Shown piece by piece: positions 31,727 to 40,707 of a stretch of 64,000 nt of DNA. Positions within the stretch are counted from its first letter, which is position 1; every line of letters begins with the position of its first letter. Both the position numbers and the translations under genes were made by a program. This DNA is from JAYEHL01 sp041653935. GTDB taxonomy: Bacteria; Chloroflexota; Dehalococcoidia; E44-bin15. Under the pieces are notes generated by a model. It saw only the letters and a program-made list of their open reading frames with translations, was not told the DNA's origin and searched no databases. The DNA is taken from assembly GCA_041653935.1 (NCBI GenBank), contig JBAZEO010000001.1, positions 310,001 through 374,000 of the forward strand. The letters run 5' to 3'.

Positions 31727-33973
31727 TTATATATCACTAAGGTCTACGGCGATCCTACCGTTTTTGAGATGGGCATTCTTTAATCCCACTCCCTGATAGT
31801 AGATGCCGCTTGCCTTGTCTATCTTGTTGAATCCCAGGCTGCTCATACGTTGGCCGACCGCCTTCAGGGACGGAATCTTTCGCTCACCCTGCATCCACTC
31901 CCTGAAGGCATTATAGAACTGCCCTGCCCGCACCTCCTGGCCTTCGCCCTGGACGCACTGCTCCTCTATAAACCCCAGAAGCGGATCTGTCTGCTTCCGG
32001 TATTCACCCGTGGCTTGCCTGATACGCTCGGGGACAGACTTCAAGCCTCGCTTCTGCCACTCCAGACAACCCCGCACCAACCACGCGAGGATCCCTGGGG
32101 CTTCTGCTCGCAGCTTCTCACCTAGCTTATTGTCAGCTTTCTCCTTGGTGAAGGTTTTGATGAAAGGTATCAGCCGCACCCTGCGCCAGGTGGCTATGGT
32201 ATCATCATCTATTTCGGGCTTGTGATTCACAAACAGCCATACCTTGGCATGGGGCTTGAACTCCTCGAACTCTTTATATAGAAATCTGGCGCTGACCTTA
32301 TCCTCTCCGCTGAGAGCCTTTAGTCTCTCTATATTCAATCTTGTCCCTGCGTTCGTCTCTGATGAGGTTACAAACCGCTTGAGATCTATGCTAGCCAGAT
32401 CGTTACTTGACGATGGCGCAGGTAGGCTAAAGGCTGAAAACGGGGCGGTGTGGGCATAGTCACCTAGTGCGGCATAGATGGCATTGAGGAATCTGCTCTT
32501 GCCGTTTGCACCCCCTCCGTAACCCATCATAATAATGTGTTCGGTAGTGTCTCCAGTGATGGTATATCCTAGCACTCTCCAGAGCCAGTCGATGAACTCT
32601 GCATCTGCTGCATCCTGGCCGTCGCTGAATATCTCCTCTAGGAACTTCTCCCATCTTGGGCATTTAGCATCAGGATCATAGTCCAGGCCCACGGACATAG
32701 TTATCCTGTCCTCTGTAGATCCCGCTCTGAGCTTGCCTGTTCTGAGATCTATGACGCCGTTCTTCGCTCCCATCAGGAAGGCATTATTATCCCAATTATC
32801 TCCTGGGTCAGTTATGGGATCTATCCTCTTAGCCGCAGATATACAGGCGTTCACTTTACCTGTATTCTCGCATTGTATTGTCCATTTTATGACCGCAGAT
32901 CTACTCTTCTTATTCTTGATAGATGCGGCCTCAGTTCTCCTAGCTTCTAGTGATAATATTATCTTTTTGGAGACCTCGTTATTTCTCTCAGGCCTCCATA
33001 TATGACCTCCCCAATACAGCCATCTACCCTTCTTGTTATCGTATCTGAGTTCCTCTCCGGATATCTTAGCTAGATATCTAGCGTTTCCTAGATCTGTGAG
33101 ATTATACCTTCTGACAGGGTTTTTCTTGACACTGGCCAGTGTCCTGACGATGTAATCCTTCCTGAGGGCCTTCTTTAGATCCTTCTCATCTCCAATCTTC
33201 CGTCTGAAGGCTATTATAAGATCAGCTACTTCTTGATCTTCCCATTCAGCGTCATATGCTATCTGAGCCAACTTCCAGTCGCAATCTGATAGACTTTTAA
33301 GATTGCTATCCCCTTCCCATATACACTTGAAGGAGGCATCTGCTAAGAGCTCATCTATCTTATCTTGAGGAGGGCTAGCCTCAGCGGTCAAGACCACAGA
33401 TATGGGAGCGATCTCCTCCTCCTCCTCCTCTGAGTCTCCATCAGGCTCCTGGCCTCCTTCGAAGGTCTCTGCGCATAGCCACTCTAGCTCATCAGGACGC
33501 TCAGATATATCCTCTCTGCCCTGGTATATATTGCCCGTTAGAGCGAAGTATCTATTGTTATCATATATCTCGGTATTAGCCTTACGGCATCGAGAATTAG
33601 GTTTCTTCCCTCGCACGACAATATGGATACCTCTGCCGCTCTTGGATATCTCTGTATAGGAGTCCATCTTATCGATGATCTCCTGAGCCTTAGGATCTAT
33701 GTTGCCCTTCTCATCTATGACCTTATCTAGGTCTATAATCGTATAGGGATCACTCTCTGTGAGGACGAATCCGACGCCCATACAGTGATGCTTTGCTAGG
33801 CTTGCGCAAGCCACGTCGAAGGGACTCCATGTACCGGGATCGCTGACGCTAGCGTGCTTGCCATCGTAGGCCTTACGAGGATGCTTATCGCTCTTCCAGA
33901 TAACCCATTGGTCCAGCTCTCTCAACTCCTGCGGGATGTTTGCTATCATATCTTTCTTATAGTTAGCTTCCAT
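31727..33973 (-). CDS. AEP primase - SF3 (D5/P4-type) helicase
   Basis: The 748-aa replication protein starts with an archaeo-eukaryotic-primase-like domain: IIDLDK (D81, D83) and SKSGRGIH (111-117), the metal and histidine motifs. A helicase follows: Walker A GGGANGKS near residue 490, Walker B region SIDLKRFVTSSETNAG, and sensor motif VWLFVNHKPEIDDDTIATWRRVRLIPF. A D5 C-terminal winged helix ends it. Such proteins prime and unwind DNA of phages, satellites and plasmids, suggesting that the element replicates after excision. Codon use (AGA, ATA, CTA) is unlike the host genes. Confidence 0.92.
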   Translation of the reverse strand: MEANYKKDMIANIPQELRELDQWVIWKSDKHPRKAYDGKHASVSDPGTWSPFDVACASLAKHHCMGVGFVLTESDPYTIIDLDKVIDEKGNIDPKAQEIIDKMDSYTEISKSGRGIHIVVRGKKPNSRCRKANTEIYDNNRYFALTGNIYQGREDISERPDELEWLCAETFEGGQEPDGDSEEEEEEIAPISVVLTAEASPPQDKIDELLADASFKCIWEGDSNLKSLSDCDWKLAQIAYDAEWEDQEVADLIIAFRRKIGDEKDLKKALRKDYIVRTLASVKKNPVRRYNLTDLGNARYLAKISGEELRYDNKKGRWLYWGGHIWRPERNNEVSKKIILSLEARRTEAASIKNKKSRSAVIKWTIQCENTGKVNACISAAKRIDPITDPGDNWDNNAFLMGAKNGVIDLRTGKLRAGSTEDRITMSVGLDYDPDAKCPRWEKFLEEIFSDGQDAADAEFIDWLWRVLGYTITGDTTEHIIMMGYGGGANGKSRFLNAIYAALGDYAHTAPFSAFSLPAPSSSNDLASIDLKRFVTSSETNAGTRLNIERLKALSGEDKVSARFLYKEFEEFKPHAKVWLFVNHKPEIDDDTIATWRRVRLIPFIKTFTKEKADNKLGEKLRAEAPGILAWLVRGCLEWQKRGLKSVPERIRQATGEYRKQTDPLLGFIEEQCVQGEGQEVRAGQFYNAFREWMQGERKIPSLKAVGQRMSSLGFNKIDKASGIYYQGVGLKNAHLKNGRIAVDLSDI

Positions 33974-34075
33974 CTATGTCCTCCCATAACTGAAATCTCT
34001 TGATTCCCTTCCTACTAAGAGAAGCGTCCTGTGCATGCACAGGACACGCTCTACTCTATCCGGAGCTATCCGCGT

Positions 34076-34276
34076 CTAGTCACTCGGCTTATTGCCAGAT
34101 ACTAGCTCCATCAATCTGATCCTGGGAACGCGGACTAATCGACCGAGTCTCACTGAGGGTATCGAACCGTTCTTGACTAGTCGACGCGCTAGATACTCGC
34201 TTATCCCCAATTCTCTAGCCGTCTCGCTGATCGTTAGTGTCAGCGTCTCCTCCCGTCTTGATGCTATCTTAGTCAT
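34076..34276 (-). CDS. xis: Excisionase-like HTH protein
   Basis: The 66-aa product contains LTISETARELGISEYLARRLVKNGSIPSVRLGRLVRVPRIRLMELV, an HTH_17/excisionase domain. It precedes the primase on the same strand and is divergent from the integrase set, the usual place for a Xis or control protein. AGGAGGATACGGCG precedes the ATG. It could regulate excision, the primase operon, or both; repeats in the upstream region are likely targets. Confidence 0.85.
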   Translation of the reverse strand: MTKIASRREETLTLTISETARELGISEYLARRLVKNGSIPSVRLGRLVRVPRIRLMELVSGNKPSD

Positions 34277-34544
34277 CGCCGTATCCTCCTAATGAAATAT
34301 CTTGGTTGCTCCTTGCTACAATGTTTATAGTACCACATGTTTGCTTGGTATGTCAAGATGATTTGTGGTATAATCTTGCAATTAAGAAGATATTGACAAA
34401 TTTCGTTATATGTGCTTATATGTTGTTGCGTGTTGGCAATGTGGGTGTTTGTGGTGATCTGCAAGGTATAATCAATATGCATAGCGATACCACATCAAGC
34501 GTAAGACCTGACTCAGCAGAGCAGGCTGCAAGAGGAGGCTACCG
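34277..34544. promoter_or_regulatory. Divergent control region with TACCACA repeats
   Basis: TACCACA (34331-34337) and its complement TGTGGTA (34364-34370) form an inverted repeat around a 26-base spacer; another TACCACA is at 34487. TATAAT occurs at 34369 and 34467, and TTGACA at 34393 on the plus strand. It lies between xis/primase and the integrase set, suggesting binding sites for the HTH protein. Confidence 0.45.
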
Positions 34545-34781
34545 ATGGAACTGGATGGGATTACGAACCTCAGATTATCTGCATTTGAAAGCAGAATGAC
34601 CGCAATAGAGATGCGCCTATCTGTGCTAGAGCAAGGCAGTGGGACGAGCCCCAAACGACGCAAACGAGAGCTAACTCTAGAGGAGCGAAAGGCTGTCCGA
34701 GCACGTCTAGTAGCTGGACAGGAAAAAGCACGCGTTAAGAGAGAACTCGAGGCGAAGGCAAAGGCGAAGTCGAAGGCGTAG
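34545..34781 (+). CDS. Small coiled-coil, lysine-rich protein
   Basis: The 78-aa product has a heptad-like N-terminal half (ITNLRLSAFESRMTAIEMRLSVLEQG) and an Arg/Lys/Ala-rich tail (KRELEAKAKAKSKA). A ribosome site AAGAGGAGG precedes the ATG, and the integrase starts 37 bases after its stop. It may bind nucleic acid. I do not recognise the family. Confidence 0.6.
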   Translation: MELDGITNLRLSAFESRMTAIEMRLSVLEQGSGTSPKRRKRELTLEERKAVRARLVAGQEKARVKRELEAKAKAKSKA

Positions 34782-34818
34782 GCAGGGACTGCAAGTAAGA
34801 GTGACGAGGAGGCTGAGG

Positions 34819-35964
34819 ATGAACGGCAATATAAGAAAGCGCGGCAACGGATGGCAGATCACAATATGGGCGGGCAAGAAACCTGATGGCACTCCATTAA
34901 GATATTATGAGACGATCAAGGGCTCAAAGACTGACGCTCAGATACGCCGCCGGGAACTGCTATCAGGCATGGACAAGGGCATCCCGATCCCTACTGGGCA
35001 GCTTACTCTGGCTGACCTACTCGACCAATGGCTGGCAGGATACGTCAAGAACAAATGCAGCGATCGCACCTATGACGGCTATGAGACCATCGTAATAAAG
35101 CATCTGAAGCCAAATCTCGGGCACATACTACTACGACAGCTAGATCGATCAGCAATCGAGATATACTATGGTAAGGCGGGTGAGAAGCTATCAGCCAGAA
35201 CGATACAGCATCAGCACCGCATACTATCAGAGGCGCTGAAATGGTCTGTCCGCAAGGGAATACTCGGTCGTAATCCATGCGATATGGTAGACGCACCGAA
35301 GCCACGCAAGACGATTATGCGAACGCTCACACCGCCAGAAGTAGACAGATTGCTGAATCAAGCGTCGAGCAGTCGGTTCTACCCCGTAATCTATATGGCT
35401 ATATCATCAGGGCTGAGACGGGCAGAACTGCTGGGCCTTAGATGGCGAGATATCGATCTCGATATGCTTTCGATATCGGTTAGCCGGGTATTGTACAAGC
35501 GTCGTGGGGTAGTCGTATTCAAGGAGCCCAAGACGGAGCATAGCCAACGTCAGGTAGCTATGACACCTAAATTGGCCATTTTTCTGAGAGAGTACAAAAG
35601 GCAGCGAGAGATACTGAATCTTGAGCTAGGGAGACCGCTCGCTCTAGACGATCTGGTCTTTTCCAACATAGATGGCGATCCGCTCGACCCTTGTACTCTA
35701 ACTCATGAGTTTAGTAAGATTGCAAGGCTAGCAGGATTAGGGAAGGTCAGATTCCACGATCTACGGCATACTTTTGCTAGCCTGATGCTGCTACGCGGCG
35801 CGCAACCAAAGGTCATATCTGAGGCTCTAGGACACGCAAGCGTGGCCTTTACCATGGACGTCTATAGCCACACTATAAGTGGGATGCAAGAAAACGCGAT
35901 GGCTCTGCTTGACGAGATCATGCCTCCAGGTGTTTTAGCGTCAAACGAGCGTCAAGGGGCGTAG
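34819..35964 (+). CDS. int: Tyrosine recombinase / integrase
   Basis: The 381-aa integrase has an AP2-like arm-binding start (GNIRKRGNGWQITIWAGKKPDGT), a SAM-like core-binding domain (from about 65) and the catalytic domain with R200 (SGLRRAELLGLRW), H313-x-x-R316 (HDLRHTFASLML), H339-region (LGHASVAFTMDVYSH) and nucleophile Y349. ATG 34819 follows AGGAGGCTGAGG; GTG 34801 would overlap that ribosome site. It lies 44 bases from the tRNA-Arg attachment repeat, typical of tRNA-targeting integrases. Confidence 0.95.
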   Translation: MNGNIRKRGNGWQITIWAGKKPDGTPLRYYETIKGSKTDAQIRRRELLSGMDKGIPIPTGQLTLADLLDQWLAGYVKNKCSDRTYDGYETIVIKHLKPNLGHILLRQLDRSAIEIYYGKAGEKLSARTIQHQHRILSEALKWSVRKGILGRNPCDMVDAPKPRKTIMRTLTPPEVDRLLNQASSSRFYPVIYMAISSGLRRAELLGLRWRDIDLDMLSISVSRVLYKRRGVVVFKEPKTEHSQRQVAMTPKLAIFLREYKRQREILNLELGRPLALDDLVFSNIDGDPLDPCTLTHEFSKIARLAGLGKVRFHDLRHTFASLMLLRGAQPKVISEALGHASVAFTMDVYSHTISGMQENAMALLDEIMPPGVLASNERQGA

Positions 35965-36008
35965 GTGCTTGGCTAAACGGAGGCAGGGCAGCAGCTATGC
36001 AGCAAGAG

Positions 36009-36053
36009 TGGTACGCCCGGTGGGATTCGAACCCACGACCCTCGGTTCCGAAG
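36009..36053 (-). repeat. attR: crossover region within intact tRNA-Arg
   Basis: These 45 bases equal 22606-22650. They run from the anticodon loop to the CCA end of the intact tRNA-Arg and mark the right border of the element. Confidence 0.9.
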
Positions 36054-36085
36054 ACCGATGCTCTAATCCGCTGAGCTACGGGCGC
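36009..36085 (-). tRNA. tRNA-Arg (anticodon UCG), CCA encoded, integration target
   Basis: On the minus strand: acceptor GCGCCCG/CGGGCGT, D arm GCTC..GAGC, anticodon stem TCGGT/ACCGA with loop CTTCGGA giving TCG, T arm GTGGG TTCGAAT CCCAC. The 3' part is contributed by the element's attachment site, so function is kept after integration. Confidence 0.95.
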
Positions 36086-36113
36086 AAGTTCATAATAGGG
36101 GAGAACTAGAAAG

Positions 36114-36188
36114 GGCGAGCGGAGGGATTCGAACCCTCGATCTCCAGGGCCACAACCTGGCGCCTTAAGCCTCTCGGCTACGCCCGCC
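36114..36188 (-). tRNA. tRNA-His (anticodon GUG)
   Basis: On the minus strand: extra G-1 opposite C73, acceptor GCGGGCG/CGCTCGC (one G-U), anticodon stem CCAGG/CCTGG with loop TTGTGGC giving GTG, T arm GAGGG TTCGAAT CCCTC. G-1/C73 is the histidine identity pair. CCA is not encoded. It is 28 bases upstream of tRNA-Arg and likely in the same transcript. Confidence 0.94.
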
Positions 36189-36274
36189 ACGCAGAGAACA
36201 TTTTAGCACAACAACATCAGCTACACCATATTGAAAACAGCTTGATACAATCGGGGATTAAATTACTGCCGAAC

Positions 36275-36781
36275 CTATTTCGATACTTCTTCTATCAACA
36301 GCGGTAGCAATTTATTGTACGTTGCATCCAAGTCTTCCGGTATCATCCTGGTCTCGCCCAGCACCGTCATGAAGTTGGTATCACCAGACCATCGCGGAAC
36401 CACGTGCATATGAACGTGTTCGCTTATGCCGGCGCCTGCCACACGGCCTATATTCATTCCGACATTGAACCCGGTCGGCTGCATGAGTCGTTCCAGCGCG
36501 GCTACGCCAGCCCTGGTGAGGATGCCCATCTCCCGCAGCGATTCGTCATCCAGCCTGGTCAAGTCGCCCTCGTGGCTAAAGGGTATTACCATGATATGAC
36601 CGTTGGTATAAGGATATAAATTCAGCATAATATAGCAATATCGGCCGCGATAAAGAACATAGTTATTCCGATCCTCGCCGGAACAGCGGACTTTTTCACA
36701 GAGAATGCACTCTTCCATTTTCTCAGATGATTTAGCCTGCAAAATATACCTCAATCTCCAGGGCGTCCAAATAATCTCCAA
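36275..36781 (-). CDS. HIT-family nucleotide hydrolase/phosphorylase
   Basis: The 168-aa protein has the histidine triad HVHMHVV (H122, H124, H126), a preceding NVGMNIGRVAGAGISEH and N-terminal YILQAKSSEKMEECILCEK with a CxxC pair. This layout matches Fhit-like/AP4A phosphorylase-type HIT proteins seen widely in bacteria. They cleave dinucleoside polyphosphates or nucleotide conjugates. It is divergent from the flavoprotein gene at 36889. Confidence 0.92.
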   Translation of the reverse strand: MEIIWTPWRLRYILQAKSSEKMEECILCEKVRCSGEDRNNYVLYRGRYCYIMLNLYPYTNGHIMVIPFSHEGDLTRLDDESLREMGILTRAGVAALERLMQPTGFNVGMNIGRVAGAGISEHVHMHVVPRWSGDTNFMTVLGETRMIPEDLDATYNKLLPLLIEEVSK

Positions 36782-36864
36782 CTGTCATACCTCATCACAG
36801 GTCGATGCGATTCACGTCGAGATTCTAGCATACAAACGTGTCCGATTCAACACAGCAGCCGTCA

Positions 36865-36873
36865 TGCTATAAT
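36865..36873 (+). promoter_or_regulatory. Extended -10 promoter element TGCTATAAT
   Basis: The motif lies 15 bases before the flavoprotein ATG, predicting a leader of only about 9 nt. It supports ATG 36889 over the upstream GTG 36838. Confidence 0.55.
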
Positions 36874-36888
36874 AAGCCACACAGCAAT

Positions 36889-38049
36889 ATGGATAGAGAA
36901 CTGTTCGATACTATAGTAATCGGCGCCGGCCCGGTCGGCAGCTACGCAGCGCAGAAGCTGGCCAGCTATGGATATAAAGTGGCCGTTCTCGAAGAGCACG
37001 ATCGTATCGGCGAACCAATGCAATGCACCGGTATCATAGGCGTCGAGTGCTTCGAGCGATTTCATTTATCGACCAGTGCGGTAATCCGTGAGGCAAACTC
37101 AGCAAAATTTTTCAGCCCGTCCGTCAAAATAATACATCTGCAAAGCGAAAAACCTCAGGCATACATCGTCGACCGCAGCGCCCTCGACCGTCAGCTGGCT
37201 GATGCCGCGGCAGCGCAGGGTGCGAAGTTTTTCACCTCGTGTCGGGCTAACAGCATCGCTATAGTGGCGGATCGGGTGATAGTAATTACCGATGCAGGCG
37301 ACACATTCGAGGGCCGCACATCTGTGATCGCCAGCGGCTTCTATTCCAAGCTGGCGCAAAGGCTCGGTATAGAGAAATTCAGGGACTTCATCACAGGAGC
37401 CCAGGCTGAAGTCACCATCAAAGATGGCAGTGCGCTTGAGGAGATAGAGATCTATCTGGACCAAGATCTAGCGCCCGGTTTTTTCGCCTGGCTGGTGCCG
37501 ACGACTCCGCAGCGGGCGCTGCTAGGTTTATTCTCGCGGGAGAAACCGCGCAAACATTTGCAGGGATTCATCCAACTGCTCTGTGATAAAGGGCGCATAG
37601 CATCAACTGAAGCGGAGATCAAGCACGGCGCGATACCACTGAAACCGCTCAGCAAAACATACTGCAAACGCGTCATCGTGGCAGGGGATGCAGCAGGACA
37701 GGTGAAGCCGACCACCGGGGGCGGCGTGTACTACGGCATGATCTGCGCCCAGCTGGCGGCAGACACATTGAAAGACGCCCTTACGAAAAACGACTACTCG
37801 GAACGCTCCATGTCCGGTTATCAGAAAACCTGGCAGAAAGAGATAGGACGCGAGCTGCGCAACGGTTACATCGCGCGCCGTGTATATGAGAAGTCCAGCA
37901 ACCATCTTATAGATAATCTGTTCGATCTCTCCCTGAAAAAGGGGCTTCATGAGATAATCAACGAGTCGACTGACATATCATTCGACTGGCACAGCAAGGC
38001 CTTCTTCGAGATCATAAAACAGGCTGTGCCGCGCTTGTTTAAACCGTAA
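36889..38049 (+). CDS. Geranylgeranyl-reductase-family FAD oxidoreductase
   Basis: The 386-aa flavoprotein starts FDTIVIGAGPVGSYAAQKLASYGYKVAVLEEHDRIGEPMQCTG, with the FAD-binding GxGxxG and the CxG motif of the geranylgeranyl reductase family. The second FAD motif VIVAGDAAGQVKPTTGGGVYYGMICAQLAADTL is near residues 275-310. Such enzymes saturate isoprenoid double bonds, for example in quinone tails or polyprenols. The substrate here is unknown. Confidence 0.88.
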   Translation: MDRELFDTIVIGAGPVGSYAAQKLASYGYKVAVLEEHDRIGEPMQCTGIIGVECFERFHLSTSAVIREANSAKFFSPSVKIIHLQSEKPQAYIVDRSALDRQLADAAAAQGAKFFTSCRANSIAIVADRVIVITDAGDTFEGRTSVIASGFYSKLAQRLGIEKFRDFITGAQAEVTIKDGSALEEIEIYLDQDLAPGFFAWLVPTTPQRALLGLFSREKPRKHLQGFIQLLCDKGRIASTEAEIKHGAIPLKPLSKTYCKRVIVAGDAAGQVKPTTGGGVYYGMICAQLAADTLKDALTKNDYSERSMSGYQKTWQKEIGRELRNGYIARRVYEKSSNHLIDNLFDLSLKKGLHEIINESTDISFDWHSKAFFEIIKQAVPRLFKP

Positions 38050-38215
38050 CGCTACGCATAGTTAATCGACATAATATTCAGGTATCCATAAAACATCGAT
38101 TGGCATTGTAACTTTTCCATATTCATGCTTAAATAAAGAACCAGCCTCAAACAATGCTCTCTCAATTCTGCCTGTTTATTATGAATAGGCATCGATCGAT
38201 TCATAGGAGGGCCAA

Positions 38216-40675
38216 TTGGATCTAAAGAAATACGAAGTACCAATTGAAAAACTGCGATGGAACTGCGATCCCCGCATGTTCGAATTCGAATGTACAAAAG
38301 ACCTAGCTCCGCTGGACGAGTTCATCGGACAGGATCGCGCCGCCAAGGCCATTGAGTTCGGGCTGAATATGAGCGACAACGGCTACAACATCTATGTGGC
38401 CGGACTGACCGGAACCGGCAAAACCACCATGGTCAAAACCTATATCGAAAAGCTGATAAAAGATAAGGAAGCCAGGGGAGAGATACCGGCCATCGAGGAC
38501 TGGTGCTACCTCTACAACTTCAGAGAACCGGATCAGCCCCAGATAGTGAGCCTGCCGCAGGGCAAGGGCAAAGAATTCCGCGATCACATGAACCAGCTCT
38601 TAGGCAAATCCAGGGAGGAGATGAGGCGGGCCTTTACCAGCGAGGAGTACAAGGAGCAGAAACAGAGGATCATAGAAGAGAGCCAGGGCCTGCAGAAACA
38701 TGTATTCGAGGCCGTGTCCGAGGAGGCGCGCCAGCAGGGTTTCGCCCTGAAGGTGGGACCCGCCGGCCCGACGCTCATACCGACGGTCAACGGCCGCCCC
38801 ATGGAGGAGAAGCAGTTCAACGCGATGTCGGAGAGCGCGAAGAAGGAGATGGGTGACAAGCATGACGAGCTCATGAAGAGGCTGATGTCTGGCATAGAGC
38901 AGGTCGCCGAGCTGCAGAAGCAGACGGATGAGCGCCTGCAGAATATGGATAAAGATATCGGGGAGTTCACCATTTCCCGTCTTTTCAACATGCTGCTGAT
39001 GACATATCAGGAACAGTCCAGGATAAGCAAGTTCCTGTACGAATTAAAAACATATACGCTAGATAACGTCGCTTTATTCAAGGGTGAAGAGGAGCCGTCG
39101 CACCAGCTGCTGGGAATGCCCGTAAATCAGACAACGACAGGGAAAAATCCCTTCCTGCCATTCCAGATCAATGTCTTTGTGGATAACAGCGATGTAAAAG
39201 GTCCGCCAGTCGTGCTTGAGTCCAATCCCAATTTCGGCAATCTGTTCGGCATGATCGATAGGCGGTTCCTGCTGGGCGGCTATGTAAGCGACCACACAAT
39301 GATCAAGCCCGGAGCGCTGAGCAAGGCCAACGGAGGATACCTCCTGCTTAGCGCATACGACGTGGCGTTGAACTCCATAGTATGGTTCGCCCTCAAGCGC
39401 GCGATAAAAAACAAGGAGGTGCGCATCGAGGACCCGTTCGAGCAGTTCGGGCTCTTCGCGCCGCAGGGCATGAGACCGGAAGCGATGCCGATAAGAGTAA
39501 AGATCATTCTGATAGGCGAGGCTCTGCTCTATCACATGCTGTCGATGTACGATGAGGACTTTTGGGAGATATTCAGGGTCAAGGCCGACTTCAACTATGA
39601 GATCGAAAAAACAGAAAAGAACATGAAAGACTACGCGGCCTTCATCGCCGTCTGCTGCGAGGAATGCAGCACAAAGCACTTCGATACAGCGGGCGTGGCC
39701 AAGCTCATCGAATACTCAGCGCGGATGGTGTCCGACCAGGAGAGGCTGTCTTCACGCTTCGCCCTGATCAAACAACTAATTCAGGAGGCAGACTACTGGG
39801 CCTCTAGCGACGGAGCCAAACTCATCACCGACAAACACGTGACGAAGGCCATCGATGAAAGGATATTCCGTCACAACCTCGCCGACGAGAAAATCTGTGA
39901 CATGATAAACCGCGGCGAAATAATGATTGACGTCACCGGGGAAGAGATAGGGCAGGTTAACGGCCTAAGCATCTACTCACTCGGGGATATCGCTTTCGGC
40001 AAGCCCTCGCGCATCACCGCCAGCACCTTCATGGGGCGCGGCGGCGTGATAAACATAGAACGCGAATCTGAGATGAGCGGCCCGATACATAATAAAGGCG
40101 TCATGATCCTGAGCGGCTACCTCGGCTGGAGGTACGCCCAGGACAATCCACTGTCGCTTTCAGCCAGCCTCTGTTTCGAGCAATCCTATGAAGGCGTTGA
40201 GGGCGACAGCGCTTCATCCGCCGAGTTGTACGCCATCCTCTCCAGCATAGCCGACGCGCCGATACGGCAAAATATAGCGGTCACCGGCTCGATCAACCAG
40301 AAAGGTCAAATACAGCCCGTGGGCGGCATCAACCTCAAGATCGAAGGTTTCTTCCGCGTATGCCAGGCGCAGGGGCTGACCGGAGACCAAGGAGTGCTCA
40401 TCCCCAACCAGAACCTGAGGAACCTGATGCTGAAAGAGGAAGTGGTGCAGGCGGTAAAAGATGGCAAGTTCCATATCTATACGGCCAAGACTGTCGACGA
40501 GGGTATCTCGATATTAACCGGCATACCGGCCGGCGCCAGGAAGAAAGACGGCACATATCCTAAGGGAACGATAAACTATCTGGTGGATAAAAAGCTCAAG
40601 GGCATGACGGAGAAACTCAAAAAACTGGCCTCGGAAGAGAAGCCTGAGGGAAAAGATAAGCACCGCCGAAAATAG
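38216..40675 (+). CDS. LonB-like AAA+ serine protease
   Basis: The 819-aa ATP-dependent protease belongs to the AAA_32/Lon-C group. It has Walker A GLTGTGKTT (63-71), a long coiled insert (about 150-260), and a C-terminal Lon protease domain with the Ser-Lys dyad S665 (EGDSASSAELYAILSS) and K708 (GGINLKIEGF); the 43-residue spacing equals that in Lon. TTG 38216 is chosen because AGGAGGGCCAA precedes it. It degrades damaged or regulatory proteins in the cytoplasm. It is a single gene. Confidence 0.93.
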   Translation: MDLKKYEVPIEKLRWNCDPRMFEFECTKDLAPLDEFIGQDRAAKAIEFGLNMSDNGYNIYVAGLTGTGKTTMVKTYIEKLIKDKEARGEIPAIEDWCYLYNFREPDQPQIVSLPQGKGKEFRDHMNQLLGKSREEMRRAFTSEEYKEQKQRIIEESQGLQKHVFEAVSEEARQQGFALKVGPAGPTLIPTVNGRPMEEKQFNAMSESAKKEMGDKHDELMKRLMSGIEQVAELQKQTDERLQNMDKDIGEFTISRLFNMLLMTYQEQSRISKFLYELKTYTLDNVALFKGEEEPSHQLLGMPVNQTTTGKNPFLPFQINVFVDNSDVKGPPVVLESNPNFGNLFGMIDRRFLLGGYVSDHTMIKPGALSKANGGYLLLSAYDVALNSIVWFALKRAIKNKEVRIEDPFEQFGLFAPQGMRPEAMPIRVKIILIGEALLYHMLSMYDEDFWEIFRVKADFNYEIEKTEKNMKDYAAFIAVCCEECSTKHFDTAGVAKLIEYSARMVSDQERLSSRFALIKQLIQEADYWASSDGAKLITDKHVTKAIDERIFRHNLADEKICDMINRGEIMIDVTGEEIGQVNGLSIYSLGDIAFGKPSRITASTFMGRGGVINIERESEMSGPIHNKGVMILSGYLGWRYAQDNPLSLSASLCFEQSYEGVEGDSASSAELYAILSSIADAPIRQNIAVTGSINQKGQIQPVGGINLKIEGFFRVCQAQGLTGDQGVLIPNQNLRNLMLKEEVVQAVKDGKFHIYTAKTVDEGISILTGIPAGARKKDGTYPKGTINYLVDKKLKGMTEKLKKLASEEKPEGKDKHRRK

Positions 40676-40687
40676 GCCTGATTTCGC

Positions 40688-40707
40688 AAACCGCGACGCG
40701 TCGGTTT
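40688..40707. terminator. Weak hairpin between convergent genes
   Basis: AAACCG and CGGTTT pair around an 8-base loop, between the Lon gene and the convergent coiled-coil gene. T-tracts are short, so the call is weak. Confidence 0.3.

Larger units (their letters stand above)
22606..36053. mobile_element. Integrated genetic element in tRNA-Arg, about 13.4 kb
   Basis: It is bounded by a perfect 45-bp tRNA direct repeat. The intact tRNA-Arg is restored at the right end, 44 bases from the stop of a tyrosine integrase. Inside are a replication primase-helicase, two excisionase-like HTH proteins, a stand-alone D5 C-terminal domain, a SIR2-like protein and regulators. No virion, terminase or conjugation gene is seen. 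The right 10 kb is poorer in G+C and richer in ATA, CTA and AGA codons than the flanks; the left 3.4 kb (ion transporters) is host-like, so acquisition may have been stepwise. Confidence 0.85.

Noticed and set aside
31543..31740. Plus-strand 65-aa open frame
   Set aside because: No ribosome site, starts inside the D5 C-terminal gene and ends inside the primase gene on the other strand; contains a C-run typical of intergenic DNA.
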